DNA of 64,000 nt from Burhinus oedicnemus. Lineage: Eukaryota; Chordata; Aves; Charadriiformes; Burhinidae. This document shows, piece after piece, positions 12,376 through 24,393 of this stretch; positions within the stretch are counted from its first letter, which is position 1; the number at the start of each line of letters is the position of its first letter. The notes below the pieces were generated by a model. The model ran no database searches. It saw nothing but the letters and a program-made list of their open reading frames with translations, and was not told the DNA's origin. Both the position numbers and the translations under genes were made by a program. The DNA lies in assembly GCA_008921705.1 (NCBI GenBank), contig VFFE01006594.1, forward strand, positions 532,598 to 596,597, written 5' to 3'.

Positions 12376-12476
12376 CTGTGTAATGGGACAAATAAAGTTC
12401 ATCTGACTCTGAGTCACAGCTATATCTTCATCGATTTGTTCAATGGCCTCATTACCATTATCTGATTGACGACAAA
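12376..12476 (-). CDS. NSMCE2: NSMCE2 exon leading into the SP-RING
   Basis: This 101-nt exon encodes the linker between the N-terminal SMC5-binding region and the SP-RING. On the minus strand it follows the acceptor 'cttgtttcctattatag', begins with two bases completing a split codon, and then encodes 33 residues. The visible part includes EQIDEDIAVTQSQMNFICPI, close to the human segment VDEDIIVTQSQTNFTCPITK, so identity is firm. It ends after CPITQ at a GTATGC donor. The upstream acidic, polar stretch (CRQSDNGNEA) is poorly conserved, as expected of a linker. The exon before it must end in phase 1 and is not in the window. The human protein is 247 residues, so about the first half is missing here. 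Confidence 0.93.
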
Positions 12477-12696
12477 CTATAATAGGAAACAAGAAAATTT
12501 TCATTTAATATTTTATATAGATAGCAAATACTTAAAATAAGCAAATAAAATCCAGCATTTGCCAAGCATTATGCCACAGTGATATCTAAGATGCCACGAC
12601 ATATTTCTGTACCACTCCCTGAACAAGATACTGCAAAAAATCCTGAACTATAGTCTCTGTAAGAAAATGTGGATTTTTAAATGGTAACCACTTTTT

Positions 12697-12708
12697 GTGT
12701 GTGTGTGT
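12697..12708. repeat. (GT)6 microsatellite
   Basis: Six GT units are followed by an interrupted ATGTG. It is short, so any polymorphism would be modest. Confidence 0.85.
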
Positions 12709-15700
12709 ATGTGGCTATTTATAGCCAATGCCAGAAAGGAGGGCTGGGAAGGAAAGCAAGCTGGCGTGAATAAATGCAAAGCCTTTGGTATTCGCTGATC
12801 AAGTTCACCAAAAACTAGTAACATGCAAATGAGTCCCCAAAATCTAACATAGGATGTGGTGGAGCTTTTGCAGATTTGGCAGTCCTATCCTCAAGATCAG
12901 TTTGTGTTTGTATTTCATAACTGGGATTGCTATATAGCCTGTATACACAGTATATACTTTAAAAGGAATTTGTACTATTTATCATAATGCATAATTTGTA
13001 AAGATGCCGTTGTATTTTTACAAGACTATAATTAGTGAAAAACAAAAGCCAAGAAAGTGTTATTTGAGATGGACAATATAAATATTATTGAAGTAACCTT
13101 AAGGGGGAGGGGGAGAATGAAATACTGGAATCTCCCAGAAAACACCTGATGGCCCACTGCCAGGGAATGAGCGGCAGACAAACAAGAAGAAATCCACCTT
13201 GCGCTAGAGAAGATGCCGGTCCCCACCTTCACCAGAAGAAGAAGGCAAGGTGTAAGCAACTGTGCTTACGCAGGGGCACGCCAGCCCAGGGTTCCATGCA
13301 GAAACTAATTAGCCAGAGTCAAAAGCTGAGACACAGGAGCAGCTAAGGAGGATATATATTGCGAAGTATAACCTTAATAATGTATACATGCTATTTTATC
13401 TTTACCTAACTTTGCTCTGTTATTGTCAATCTAGGCTTTTAGTTGAATGCATTTGTTTATCTTTAAAACTTATCTGGTAACAATAGCATACTTAACACCT
13501 GCCGTAACCTTCCATTCCTTTGGGGCAGTTCTGCAATGTTTTTGCAGCAGTGCCCTGGGGCACAGTCCTCAAGGTGTCCCACGCTGAACAGAACATTTTT
13601 CTCTCTAGCTGCACAAGCTAGTCTGTAATGTAGCAACACAGGGTTTGGAGAGGATGAAACCCTTCAGTGGCCTGCGTGGGCTTTGACTTGCCAAGGGGGC
13701 AGCGAGAAACACAAGTGAACACGGAGGGTTTAGAGTTACTTCATGATTTGCCTTGGTTCCCTCTGGTGCGACTGCACACTATCAGCCAGTCTTTGCATCT
13801 GTGCACCCCTGGTATTCAGTCTTCCACATCTGTTAAGGACCAGTGTTTCCTAACTTAGGGTCAGTCCTGCATACCTGTATAATACCATCACCTTCCGGAT
13901 GATAACAGCAGACATCACTCTTGGAGCAATCACAATCTCTCACGCCCAGTCTAGACTGAGCACGCTGCCCTGTGAGCCAGCACATCTCTGGTTGAGGTAC
14001 TCTTGGCATCAGTACTGCAGCCATCGCTCCACCGCAGCACCTCTCGGTACGCCGGTTTTATTTGCATATTTTTCCTTCCTCCTTAACAGAGCTTGCCCTT
14101 CTCTCCATTCCAATGTACCAAGAGTTTTCCAAGCATTCAGGAATGTTTCTGCCCCAGGTACTCCTGCAAATACTTAGGCAATACTCAGGCAAGCGTCAAG
14201 GGTATTTCTGTTTCTGTTACTAAGACCTCACTTAGTCAACAGGGTGCGGATGCAGGGGGGAAAAGAGCTCAAATGTCTAATGTCAATAATAATTTTAAGG
14301 CCTTTATGTCCAAGAATATTAACATACCTTTATCAGACACCGACCCCCTACCAAAAGTAAACACTTGCAAACCAGAAGGAAAAAGTGAGCACAATTTAAC
14401 TATAAATAAACTGCAATAGTATAGAGATCAGAAAAAGACTTGCATCGTTACCAGTTTTCAGAAAAGAAAACTTGTCACATATTATCCTTATATTGCTCAT
14501 ATATAAGGTTTATTCTATCATAAACACACAGTATTTTGAAGAAAATACAACTTGGGGGGGGATTGTGTTTTTTTTAAATGAAGCTTTTGAAATACAAAGC
14601 AATGGGTGAAATTCCACTGAGACAGCAACACTAACAATATTGCAAATATTGGTAGGTGTCAGCTTCTGCATGGGCTGCTTTATTTAAATACCATCCCAAT
14701 TTTTTTCCTATGAGTAAAGCCAACAAAGAACAAGAGCTTCAGAATTTCCTTATATTCATGTATCTGCAAATTTTTGACATGCTGCATCTCTAATCTTTCC
14801 TGCTGAAAACATCTGGAAATTCACATTTTTCTATGTTTTACTTTGTTTCAACTCATGAACTTGGCACGTAGATCCAGTGTACCAGCACATCACGTCAGTC
14901 AACGAAGTTAGAACGCAGCGGTACTAGTAAGATCTAGGACAGATGATTGTTTACAGAGGATAATTTTTGTGTATCAATATGTAGATGCCAAGGAAGGTGG
15001 GTAAAGTTTTAAAATGGGGGGCTTTTGCCTGTGATTTTACTTTTAAAGCTCAGCAATCCAAGTTAGGCATGTAAGTGGCCTCTCCTGGAAGAGTGGTCAC
15101 CTCGCACAGCACCTTCTGACTTTGCTAAGGAGTCACCACTTCACTCGTCACTTCTGTGTGTGATCACTTAGGTACCAACACAAGAATTTAGGAGACTATG
15201 TTGAAGCATCCAAGTTTGAAAACACGAGCTCAAGCTTGGGTACTGGTGCTTGAGCCTCCCTTGAAGGCCTCAGGTCTCTAAATTATGTGAACTAAATCAC
15301 AGGCTGGGTGTACCTCTTTCTGGTGCTGGCTTTGGAGGTGATTTAGATGCCTCATGTTTAATGGTTGAAATTCCATGAGACCCACTCCTTGTAGGTGGGA
15401 TATATTAATCTTCCTGGATTCAAATCGACCTCTTGCTGCAAGCTTATCTTAAACACTTCAGGTTGCACTTCATTTGCAATGATTTTGTATACAGTCTACC
15501 AGAGTGGGGCCCTGGTTTCAAGAGGTTATCACAGCGCAAATGAATAATTATTTAAAATATTTCCTTTTCATAAGCAGCTAATATTTTTAATAATGAATAT
15601 GCAAGACTGGAATGATGCAAGTGATACCTCAAACATGTCAATAGCAAATTAGCATAAATCAGATAAACCACCCACAGATTTGTTGTTATTGCTTGATGTT

Positions 15701-15791
15701 CTAGATTACAGGAGAAGAGAGGAAAATAACTTTTTTCAATTACAGTAAAATTTGCAGAGATTACACAAGACACACGTACGTCCTGAACTGG

Positions 15792-15830
15792 TGTCGTGGT
15801 TTAGGCTGGACTGGCCACTGAAACAAACTG
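15792..15830 (+). repeat. Avian LTR-start-like fragment, copy 1
   Basis: The stretch starts TGTCGTGGTTTAGGCTGGAC and continues to CACTGAAACAAACTG. It matches the stretch at 26760-26798 at 35 of 39 positions. TGTCGTGGTTT is, from memory, how several avian endogenous retrovirus LTRs begin. No internal retroviral genes or second LTR were seen nearby. It could be a solo-LTR remnant or another repeat sharing this start. Confidence 0.5.
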
Positions 15831-17589
15831 GTCAGTAAGATGCGCAAAACCATAAATCTATACCTATAAACTCATATTGGAAGATGTTTTTATTAAGGTC
15901 AAAGGGTTTTTTTACCAAATGAAATATATAAAAGTTCAGAGGATCTAACTTGCAAGTCTGACTGTTCTATAGAGTGAAGACATAAAACCACCGAGTCATA
16001 CATGTTTCAGCTAAGTCAGGTTACATTTTTGTAAAATTGAGTTTTCCCTGCAAATTAAAACCAGATGCGGAAAACAGTAAGTTATTGTTCCTGAAATTCA
16101 GCTGTTAAGTAACAGAAGCACATACAACTATTTTGGTAGTCTGAGAGATTACGTTTTAAGAGCCTTAAGAGTTTCTAGTTTTCCATTCCAGCCAATTGAA
16201 ACCTGTTATGAGTATTAGTAACACATTTCTATCTGGCTATCTCAGCAATGATGTTTACAGCTAATTAGTGCCCACTGTTGTAATAAAACTGCATTCTCAT
16301 AAAGGTATCTATTTTTGGTAACACAGCATAATGAATTTTGCAACTGCCAACTGTTTTTTACTTATTCAATTTTAATTAAAAGCTGGTAGTACTTTATATC
16401 TATCACTTTCATCTCTTGATAAAAATGTGACTAATATGCCTTAGTTGAGTTTTTACCTACTCTGCTGAGAGAGACTGAGAACTTTTAAGCCAACCTTTAA
16501 AAATAAGAAAACCATAGTGCGGAGACATTAACTGCTATATTGTGAATTATATTAAGCATGGATAGTATACATATTAAAGCATTAGAGGAAAGATCCTCTC
16601 CGTTGTCGTTGTCACTTCTATGGCAGACAGGCTGATGTCTGCTCACTGCTTTCAGTGCCAACAAACCTCCTCTACCTGACTCCTGTTCCTCTAAGGCGAA
16701 GTTTGCCTTAATCTGGCCTTGAGTGAATACATGTTGCAATGTAAACTTAATTGATTTCTCTCCTTTTGTGCTGCACTGTTCTGCCTTCTCACCTGCCATC
16801 AGTCAAACGCTAATCCTGGAAATCAAAGGGTAACGTTAACCATGCAGGATTGAGTCTTTGTAAGCCTGAGCCACTAGACAGACAAGGTCTTGGCTCCCAA
16901 GAGGGTCTATTGTACTGCTGACTCTATAGAAATAACAGCAACTCGTCCAGGGTGGGAAAAATCCTATCTCTGAGAGCTCCAAGAAAAACATGACCGTTAC
17001 GAGGGCAAGTCAAATGCCAAGTGTTCCTGCCAGCAGGACACAGAAAATAACGAAAGGTGGGGGAGGTGAAGGTCACCATCACATCCAAGACTTGCATCCT
17101 AAGAGTCAGAAGGAGTCTGGGGCACTGCTAGCATGGGGTGAGGAAGGTCCAAGGACAAGTCTAAAGGAGGGAATGAGCCCAAACACTGCTTTCCACGAAA
17201 CACACTGCTGAAACCACCATGGGCAATGCATAAGACTGGGTCACCATGCCCATTAGTGCTCTGAATTTGGGTTACACTTCAGATCTGGAGAAGCAGACCA
17301 GAGCAACTGTCCGGTGTCCTGCCCTGGGGACGGATCCACAGTAAATGCTGTAGAAGGAGTGAAAGAAGAGGAGAAGCACAGAGTAACACCTTCCTGGCAA
17401 ACTTTCCCAGTCTCTAGCAATTTGTGGCCAAGGACTTCCTGAGTCAGAGGTAATATCTTCGTACTTAATAAGCCCTGGAGTTTTCCTCCAAAGAATTTGT
17501 CTAAACTTGGAGATGGGAATTTGGGCCTGGACTTTTCAGCTTGATTAGAGACAGTTATCTTTGCTAGAAAGGTTAGCAACAGTTTAATT

Positions 17590-17910
17590 TTCCTTGAAAC
17601 TTACCGCAGAGGCTGCAGGTTACAGTTTAATTTGATTTTTAAGAGGCAAAATAAGGTGTGCAAGCTACAGCTGCAGTCACAGTTCAAAGGCTTTCTGCTT
17701 TTGCCAGAGGCATGCGATAGTTTAATTTGCCAACCAAGCCAAACCAGGCTTTGCATTAAAGTACATTACAATTTGATTACTTGCTGGTGTTGCAATCCAC
17801 AAGTTGATCTAAGGAAGGTGGCCCCCAACATGTTGCACCAGCTTGCAATGGCAAATTTACTTGCTCCTGCTCAGGCCAAGCAATTTGCTGGTAATTTACT
17901 GACAAGTCCC
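17590..17910. other. Non-coding stretch with recurring TTAATTTG/CAATTTG words
   Basis: Short related words recur within about 300 bp: 'ttacagtttaatttg', 'atagtttaatttgcc', 'acaatttgattacttgctgg', 'gcaaatttacttgctcc' and 'agcaatttgctggtaattta'. They are not in regular tandem. The stretch may be an old repeat or a conserved non-coding element. A 107-codon plus-strand open frame over it (17632-17955) has no recognisable domain. Confidence 0.3.
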
Positions 17911-18415
17911 TCATACATGCCCTGTTTTACACATACTTGTGTAAGAAGTACCTAGACACGCATTTGGTCAATCCAAAATAAAATGATAATCCTGTAAATA
18001 TAAGCCATTCTGATTTTCCTGGAGCGTGAAAGACAAATTAGATGAACAAATTAGCAAATTGTTAGTGCCTTTACATAACAAGAGTGGGGAAGGAAAGGAC
18101 AGTATCCTGCACTAAGCAACAATCCTCTAAAAACTCCTTTAATGCCATCAAATTCACAGCACTTGCATATTTTACCGTATTTTGTCCCACTAAGCTACAG
18201 GCCTTTTAAAATAAACTATTCCAATGGGAAATACTGTTCCCATTTTATCCTTTCACTACAGGGTAGAGCTGATTGATGCCAGTTTTCTAGAATGACCTTA
18301 AAATGAAGAGAGACTATAATTTGATGAAAATGTTATGGGACACTCATTACAGAAATGTAAGTGAAGGAGACAGAAAGATACTTGAAGCTAGATACAATTT
18401 GCTGTTTAATTTATT

Positions 18416-18480
18416 AATAAATAAAACGTGACTACAAATCCCACCTAGAAAAAAAAAAAAACAAAACCAAAACCAAAACA
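18416..18480 (+). repeat. Poly(A)-tailed retroposon-like 3' end
   Basis: Two overlapping AATAAA hexamers (18416-18421 and 18420-18425) are followed 24 bp later by a run of 13 A starting at 18449, then an (ACCAAA)-like A-rich tail to 18480. This arrangement is typical of a reverse-transcribed polyadenylated RNA. The upstream sequence (18240-18415) matches no gene or repeat I know. Target-site duplications were not resolved. Confidence 0.4.
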
Positions 18481-19232
18481 AGCTCCAGAAGTGCCCTGTG
18501 AAACCTTCAACTCATACACTATTGAAGTGAGAGGTAAGACATCATCTTTGCCTTTAGGTTTTGGGAAATGCAGACTGTTGTGCAGCTGGAGCTATGTCCC
18601 TAGAAATGTGAACAGAAAGGATATCTTTGACTATAAACCACGCAACTCAAACAGTTTGGTAGGCAAACACACGGAGGCAGCTTTCTTGCTCCCTCTGTTA
18701 TTGCAAAGAAATATCAGAAATCCACACTTCAAAGTCCGTGGATGACATTTCAAACAGCAGCTTCCTCGTCACTGCAGTCTGGACTCTGTCTGAAGAAGCT
18801 CCTGGGGGAGATGAAGACTACCTAAAAAGATGTCATGCAGGTTCATCAGTAAGCTCAGAGGAACCACTAGTTCTGGAAAATCTAAGAAAGCCATATTCTT
18901 CCATCTTAACTATCATCACCCACAATGGCGTGTAAACTTAATAAGCAAGTTAAACTGCAAAGGCTTGCTGAAAATCAGCCTAACTGATAGACTACTTAAA
19001 TGACCAGAAAACTCTAGGTCTATGCAAAAGAGTGCCAGGCATGTGACAATAGAGCAAAAGTGTCAGGGATGCCACAGTACAAGCAAAGCAAGACAAAAAC
19101 TGGAATATCTTATGAGGAAAAAATACATCAGACACAAGCTACTAAATTGCAAATATATGTAAAAGAACGTTTTTATTACTTGGGTTTTCTCCTACTCTTC
19201 AGAAGAAAAAAAGGCTGAACAATCACTGCTTC

Positions 19233-19248
19233 ATACAGTATACTGTAT
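19233..19248. repeat. 16-bp perfect palindrome
   Basis: ATACAGTATACTGTAT is its own reverse complement. It lies in A/T-rich intronic sequence with no recognised element around it. Confidence 0.8.
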
Positions 19249-19377
19249 AAAGGCAACTTCCATGCTTAGAGAGCATAATTTCATATATCAGAGATTAGAA
19301 GAATATCACACACATTTGAAAAATGAAGAAATTCACTCCAGACACATTAAAGAAAAAGTTGCAAAAGATGCAACCAG

Positions 19378-19391
19378 AAAAAAAAAAAAAA
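19378..19391. repeat. Poly(A) tract
   Basis: A run of 14 A. No polyadenylation hexamer or element body was recognised immediately upstream. Confidence 0.8.
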
Positions 19392-19496
19392 GCCTACCAT
19401 TTCATTAGAAGATGAACCACTTTCCATTACTAACATTGTGGTCAGAATCTGGAATGTCACTGATGCAATGCTAACCATCAAATGACATGAGCATGC

Positions 19497-19670
19497 TGGG
19501 CTTGCCTACACAGGGAAGCTGTTGCAAAATAAGCGAGGGTGTGAATGCAGAATGCATTAGCTACTTGGCATTAACTCACTGTGTGGACGCTCTTATTCTG
19601 CACTTGGGGTGCCTTTTGGCTGTTTAGCCTAATCCACTTCCACAGTGGACTTGAGAAAGGCACTGTTAAT
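19497..19670. repeat. Old amniote interspersed repeat, possibly a DNA transposon remnant
   Basis: The phrases 'cttgcctacacagggaagct', 'attaactcactgtgtggacg', 'ctcttattctgcacttgggg' and 'tttagcctaatccacttcca' appear in order. They strongly resemble a repeat common in turtle and bird genomes whose ends read 'gtctacacagggaa' and 'gtgtggacgctcttattcc'. Family name and boundaries are not certain. Confidence 0.5.
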
Positions 19671-21179
19671 GCTGGACAGGAGCAGCGAGAGGAACGCTGT
19701 CAGTACTGACACCAGTTTGGAGCCACATCTGCTTATGTGTGAGTCCTTAGCAGTCCTCGGATGGCCTGTTCTGCAAATTTAATTCAAATTTTCTCAGAAC
19801 GATCTATGCCAAGTATTCCCTACGTGTTAGCTCACGAGCAGAAACCATGTCTACGACACCTCTGAACAAAAAGTAACATCACGTATCCTGTAACTGATAT
19901 GATTGGAGGTCACTCTGCCCGTTTCAGTATGTCATTTGAGCATTCTTGTAGTTATTAACTTCTGAAAAGCTGGGCTGGTGACAGATTTTCAGGTGGCACA
20001 AGCTTCTGCTAGAAAACACTCCTGGACAGAACTGTTCCAGGGTAACAGAAGGACAGAAAACAAAAAAAGCGGTGATCAGGCAAGCGGACCAGGTAGCGTA
20101 GCTTCCTGGCAGTCCATCCAACAGGCTGCTACAGCACCGGTGAGCAGAAAAGCCCCTAGCTAGCCCAAATGATCACACCCCTAGAAGACTATCATTCTGA
20201 TTATCGTTTCCATCTGGCTCTTGGTGTTCTCCTCACAAGGCTTTTTGACAAAGACTTCACTGTATTTCCTTCCTAAACGGCTGTGTTGAAAAACACCTTT
20301 AAAAAGTCACCAAAATAATGCCCCCAGCCCTGGTGTCAGGAGAGCGGTGCAGAGGGACACACACAGTTTGTCATGTGTTGTGGGGGGCATAGGTAGGAAT
20401 ATTTATGAGGTATACGGTGAGAGGGTATGAAGTTACAATCCCTGAACATTAACCGGTTGATTTTCTGACTGGCGAGGATGGCACTGACTCGGCAGCTGTC
20501 TGGAACTGCAGAGAGAGCAGAGGAAAGAGCGATCTCTCACCTTCGGGAATCGGCAGGTTTGCAGTATAGGAATCCAGCTCCACTGCCCCCTTCACCCAAA
20601 GGGAGCTGGAGAGACAGATCTGCCTCTCTTTACCCGGGAAAGACAGATGTACGGTATTGCTCTTGAATAAAGACGTCAGTACAAATAAGAAAAAGTGAAA
20701 CTGAAATGGTGGGGACAAAATATTCTTTTCTCCACCCCCTAAAACCCAATGTTGAAACACTTGAAAGAAACTTTAAGGCAAGATATTTTATTTCAAAATT
20801 AATATTAATGAAGAGAGCAACATTTGTAATTCTGTTCTGAGTAATGCATTTCAATCCTTCAGAGCGCTTTCTAAAACTCTTAACTACTTAAAAAATGAAT
20901 TCACATCATTTAGAAATATATAACATCAAGTGATTACAATTCAATGTGCAGTGAAGCACTGTATATATCCATGTAACTTACTGGAGTTATATTATTACAA
21001 TGTATAAAGAGAGAAGTTGTGATCATTGCCCAAGCTGCTTCTATAGAAATTAATTTCTTCTGTGTTTTACATATAAACTTTACCACTCCAGTTATTCTGA
21101 ATTCTGCAGCTTTGCACTGCCTGAAATGCCTCTCTGAAATGGCCTCTGGGATGGGTAAGACGACTGAGCTGTCTGCATG

Positions 21180-21335
21180 TCATGGTCATTACTCCAGCAC
21201 CATCTCGGCGCTCGTCCCTGCTGCAGTCGCTGCTCCGGGCACTGGCTGGGTACCCTCTCGGGGCTGCGGCTCCCGCTCTGCTCCTGCCTTTGGTCACCAG
21301 CCCACGGCCCCAGCAACCTCCTCAGAAAAGAAACT
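21180..21335. other. Local GC-rich, CpG-containing patch
   Basis: A stretch with clearly raised G+C and several CpGs sits in otherwise AT-rich intron. Five overlapping open frames on both strands cover it, all ascribed to the low density of stop codons in GC-rich DNA. No exon or promoter motif was recognised. A MIR-like piece starts about 100 bp further on. It may be a repeat fragment or a small regulatory element. Confidence 0.35.
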
Positions 21336-21427
21336 GTCCTAAAGCAATTAATCATTTGTGGAAGCAGTAACACCCAATTCCTTCTTCTCTTGAACACAAA
21401 GCGCTGTAAAAAAGGTCAGTTTTACTA

Positions 21428-21545
21428 CCGTGACCATTTCACTGGTGGAAAACTGAGGCCCAGGGCAGGAATACGTCCTGAGCCACTAGCACATTTTGTG
21501 TGCTAGACTGTTGTCTTTCCCATTAGACCACACTGCCTTCCCCCT
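21428..21545 (+). repeat. MIR/CORE-SINE-like retroposon remnant
   Basis: It contains 'gaaaactgaggcccagggca' near the start and 'cccattagaccacactgcct' near the end. These are in the right order and spacing for the MIR-type consensus ('gaaactgaggcacagagagg ... accactaggccatgctgcct'). A small 8-bp hairpin (21486-21493 with 21499-21506) lies inside it. Confidence 0.65.
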
Positions 21546-23299
21546 GAGGAGCTAAGGCTATGAACGGTTTCCAAATACATTCTTAGTGAATGCATCAATT
21601 CCATGCTAAAAGTAAAAAAATACAATACAGAAACCAGTATCTTCTAGTAATTGCACAGTATCCGGTTGTTTATTTTGAGAAAACTAACACTTGCACTGAA
21701 GAACACATCATCATCTTCTGGTAAATCATATTCATAAAATAATACTTATTTGCTAAACTACATGAGAAAAGGACAAAAAAAATCAACATTTCATATCATA
21801 TCGAAAAAAGTTAAGAAATAAAACTCACAGTTTGCTTTTTTTTTAAAGACGAACTTACAGATCTGCCATTGCTCAATTGTAAAACTGCAAGGTTTTCATT
21901 TAGGCTAAGGCAGAGTGACATACTGCATGTGTGTGTACTAAGACATTCTGCATAAACTATGCTGTGCACACTGAGCAGATCTTCACTATAATAATCCTCG
22001 GTAAGCTCTTCCCTCAAAGAAATAAAAGATGTTGCTAATCCCAATTTATACAGCATCCTCCCAAATAATGTCACGGGGGGGCTTGTGCAGCTAAACATAA
22101 CGCTATCATCAGTTCGGAACAGCTGAACAGTTATTTTTCTCAACCTGTTCGGTGATGTAAGATTAGGCTTCTTGAATGGCAGTCAGTAGAAAAAATCTAA
22201 CGCTAAAGCCCTGAGCTATAAATACTCATGGATTATAACTGCAGCAGCCTAGTAGCTTCTGATGGTAATTAGTAGTTAATTTTAAATCGGATCGATATTT
22301 ATTTTAAATCCCTTTCTGCAGATTCTCATTTGCCAGGAGTGTAACTGGCAGAGTGCATCTTCATTAATGCTACGTGCATCAGAAAATCATTACCATTCTA
22401 TAGGTGTCATTCATAGAGCAACACACGCATTTCAGACTTCACCTTGACATTTTGCATGGTGCAGATAATAGACAGCCTGGAAATGACTGTGCTTTATGGC
22501 AAATGTGCTGGGAAGACTGTGAGGGCTTAACTAAGGTCAAGCACGAGGCCAAGTCTTTTAAACCTTGAAGGTCTCTGTGTCTACACTTTCCTCTCCAGGT
22601 CAGGTTTAATAGGGTAGTGAAGTGGGACGGAGAAAGTACTTGAACACCCTCGGCACAGATGCACCCAGCAGCAGAAACGGGAACGGCCAAGCAGGACAAG
22701 CAGTGCAAGGGAAGCTGATGTTGAATTGATGGGACAGCAGTTGCAGTGTCACTTGTGCTTCGTAATAAGGATAACGAACACATAGCTAAATCACATGGCA
22801 TTCTGCACAGTCTTCATCTTTCTAGCAAAGCAGTTAATGTTACGCTCAATATTTCAATCTTATTACCAGGATGGAGTAACTTTATAGTTGTCTTAAGAAC
22901 TCTATATTCCCTTGCAGTCTTTGGCTGGCACAATAGCTCTTGCAGAAACACATACAACCCCTACATGTATGCTGAGAAAGATCAAGATTTTATATCTTGA
23001 AATAAACAGCTTAATATAAGTGAAACAACCAAACTGCACTAATGAAGGAAGGAAAACAAAACTGAATACAGCAGAGCTCCACTACGGAATCACAATTTCA
23101 AAACAATGAAGATAAGGCATAGACTGTTTTTGTCAATGATTCTTTCACATCAGAAATCGAGCCCAGCCCTGCAACCCACAACTTAGGTTAGGTCAGTGTT
23201 ACTGAGATTCTCTGGTTTGTACAGATAATTAAGATTCCTCCTTTTCTACACATTTGGGTACAGCTAGTAAAAATATGTGGGAATTTGGCTCAGTGACTG

Positions 23300-23631
23300 G
23301 AGGGAATGGAAAACCTTAAAGGACAGAATCGATATATAGAGGGGGATCATAAGAAAGATGGAGAGAGACTTTTTATGAGGGTCTGCAGTGACAGGACAAG
23401 GGGAAATGGTTTTAAACTGAAAGAGGGCAGATTTAGATTGGGTGTGAGGAAGACATTCTTCCCTATGAGGGTGGTGAGACACGGGACCAGAGAAGCTGTG
23501 GATGCCCCATCTCTGGAAGTGTTGGACGGCGCTTTGAGCAACCTGATCTAGGGGAAGGTGTCCCTGCCCATGGCAGGGGGGTTAGACTGGATGATCTTTA
23601 AAGGTCCCTTGAACCCAAACCATTCTATAAT
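23300..23631 (+). repeat. CR1 LINE, 5'-truncated 3' end (avian type)
   Basis: About 330 bp closely follow the avian CR1 3' end: 'ggagagagactttttatgag', 'ggaagacattcttccctatg', 'gaccagagaagctgtggatg', 'ccccatctctggaagtgttg' and 'ttagactggatgatctttaa', closing with CCATTCTATAAT. The short terminal ATTCTAT repeat is reduced to about one unit. 5' truncation is normal for CR1. The open frame here (23306-23551) is only part of the element. This is the clearest evidence that the window is avian. Confidence 0.92.
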
Positions 23632-24393
23632 ATTTCCCTGATTCCAAGCTTTTCTTTGCAGATACCAGCACTGGCAGTTGCAGCTCTTGGGGATCAAATA
23701 CTACCTTGCTATGGCACGCATGTCAATACTAGAACATGTAACACAATTTAGGAAATTATTTGTTAGATTAAGAAGCTGAAAAGCACTTTTAGTAAAGACC
23801 ATAAAGGGACTATACCCTGAAAAAAATGCAACAATATTAAACACTAGTCACAGACAAATGACACAGTTAAGCTCTTCCCGTGACAAAACACATTCAGTCT
23901 TAACTGAAAAACTGCTGCGACCATACACTTCCTAGAGGTGTCCTGGTAGTTGTTTCATTGCAAAGCTGATCATGGTACAGCATCTCATTTCACATAAAGG
24001 AAAACACATAAAGTATCAAAAGGGCTCTTCAGAGGGCACATACTTGTATAATAAATAATTCTAGCCAGGGAGTACAGGGGAATCTGGAAAAGAGCAGCGA
24101 GTCACATGCTGATTTTGTAAACATAGGAAATGATCGCTTCAAAACTTTCAGCTGCTTGAGGTGCTGTCCACCCATACATGACCAACCTAACAGGGAAGAG
24201 TCACCGTATTAGTGACACCCACAGGTATGTGGAAAGGGCAGTCATTTAGCAGCAAGCAGAGTTCCTTGGGAAGTGACAGTCTTTGCAATCACGCATTCCT
24301 GGGTTACTACATTTGGCCTCTGGCTTGTACAGCACAAGAGGTTGAAACCAGGAGCTCGATTATCACTGACAATGCTGATCTGGAATTTCAGGA

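Noticed and set aside
12092..12504. A plus-strand frame at 12092-12337, and an unspliced minus-strand frame at 12121-12504 running through the exon and intron.
   Set aside because: The minus-strand frame includes the real 12376-12476 exon but runs on into intron. The plus-strand frame is its shadow. The spliced NSMCE2 model explains the conservation.
23306..23551. Plus-strand 81-codon frame starting MENLKGQNRY.
   Set aside because: It is part of the CR1 3' end at 23300-23631, not a gene.
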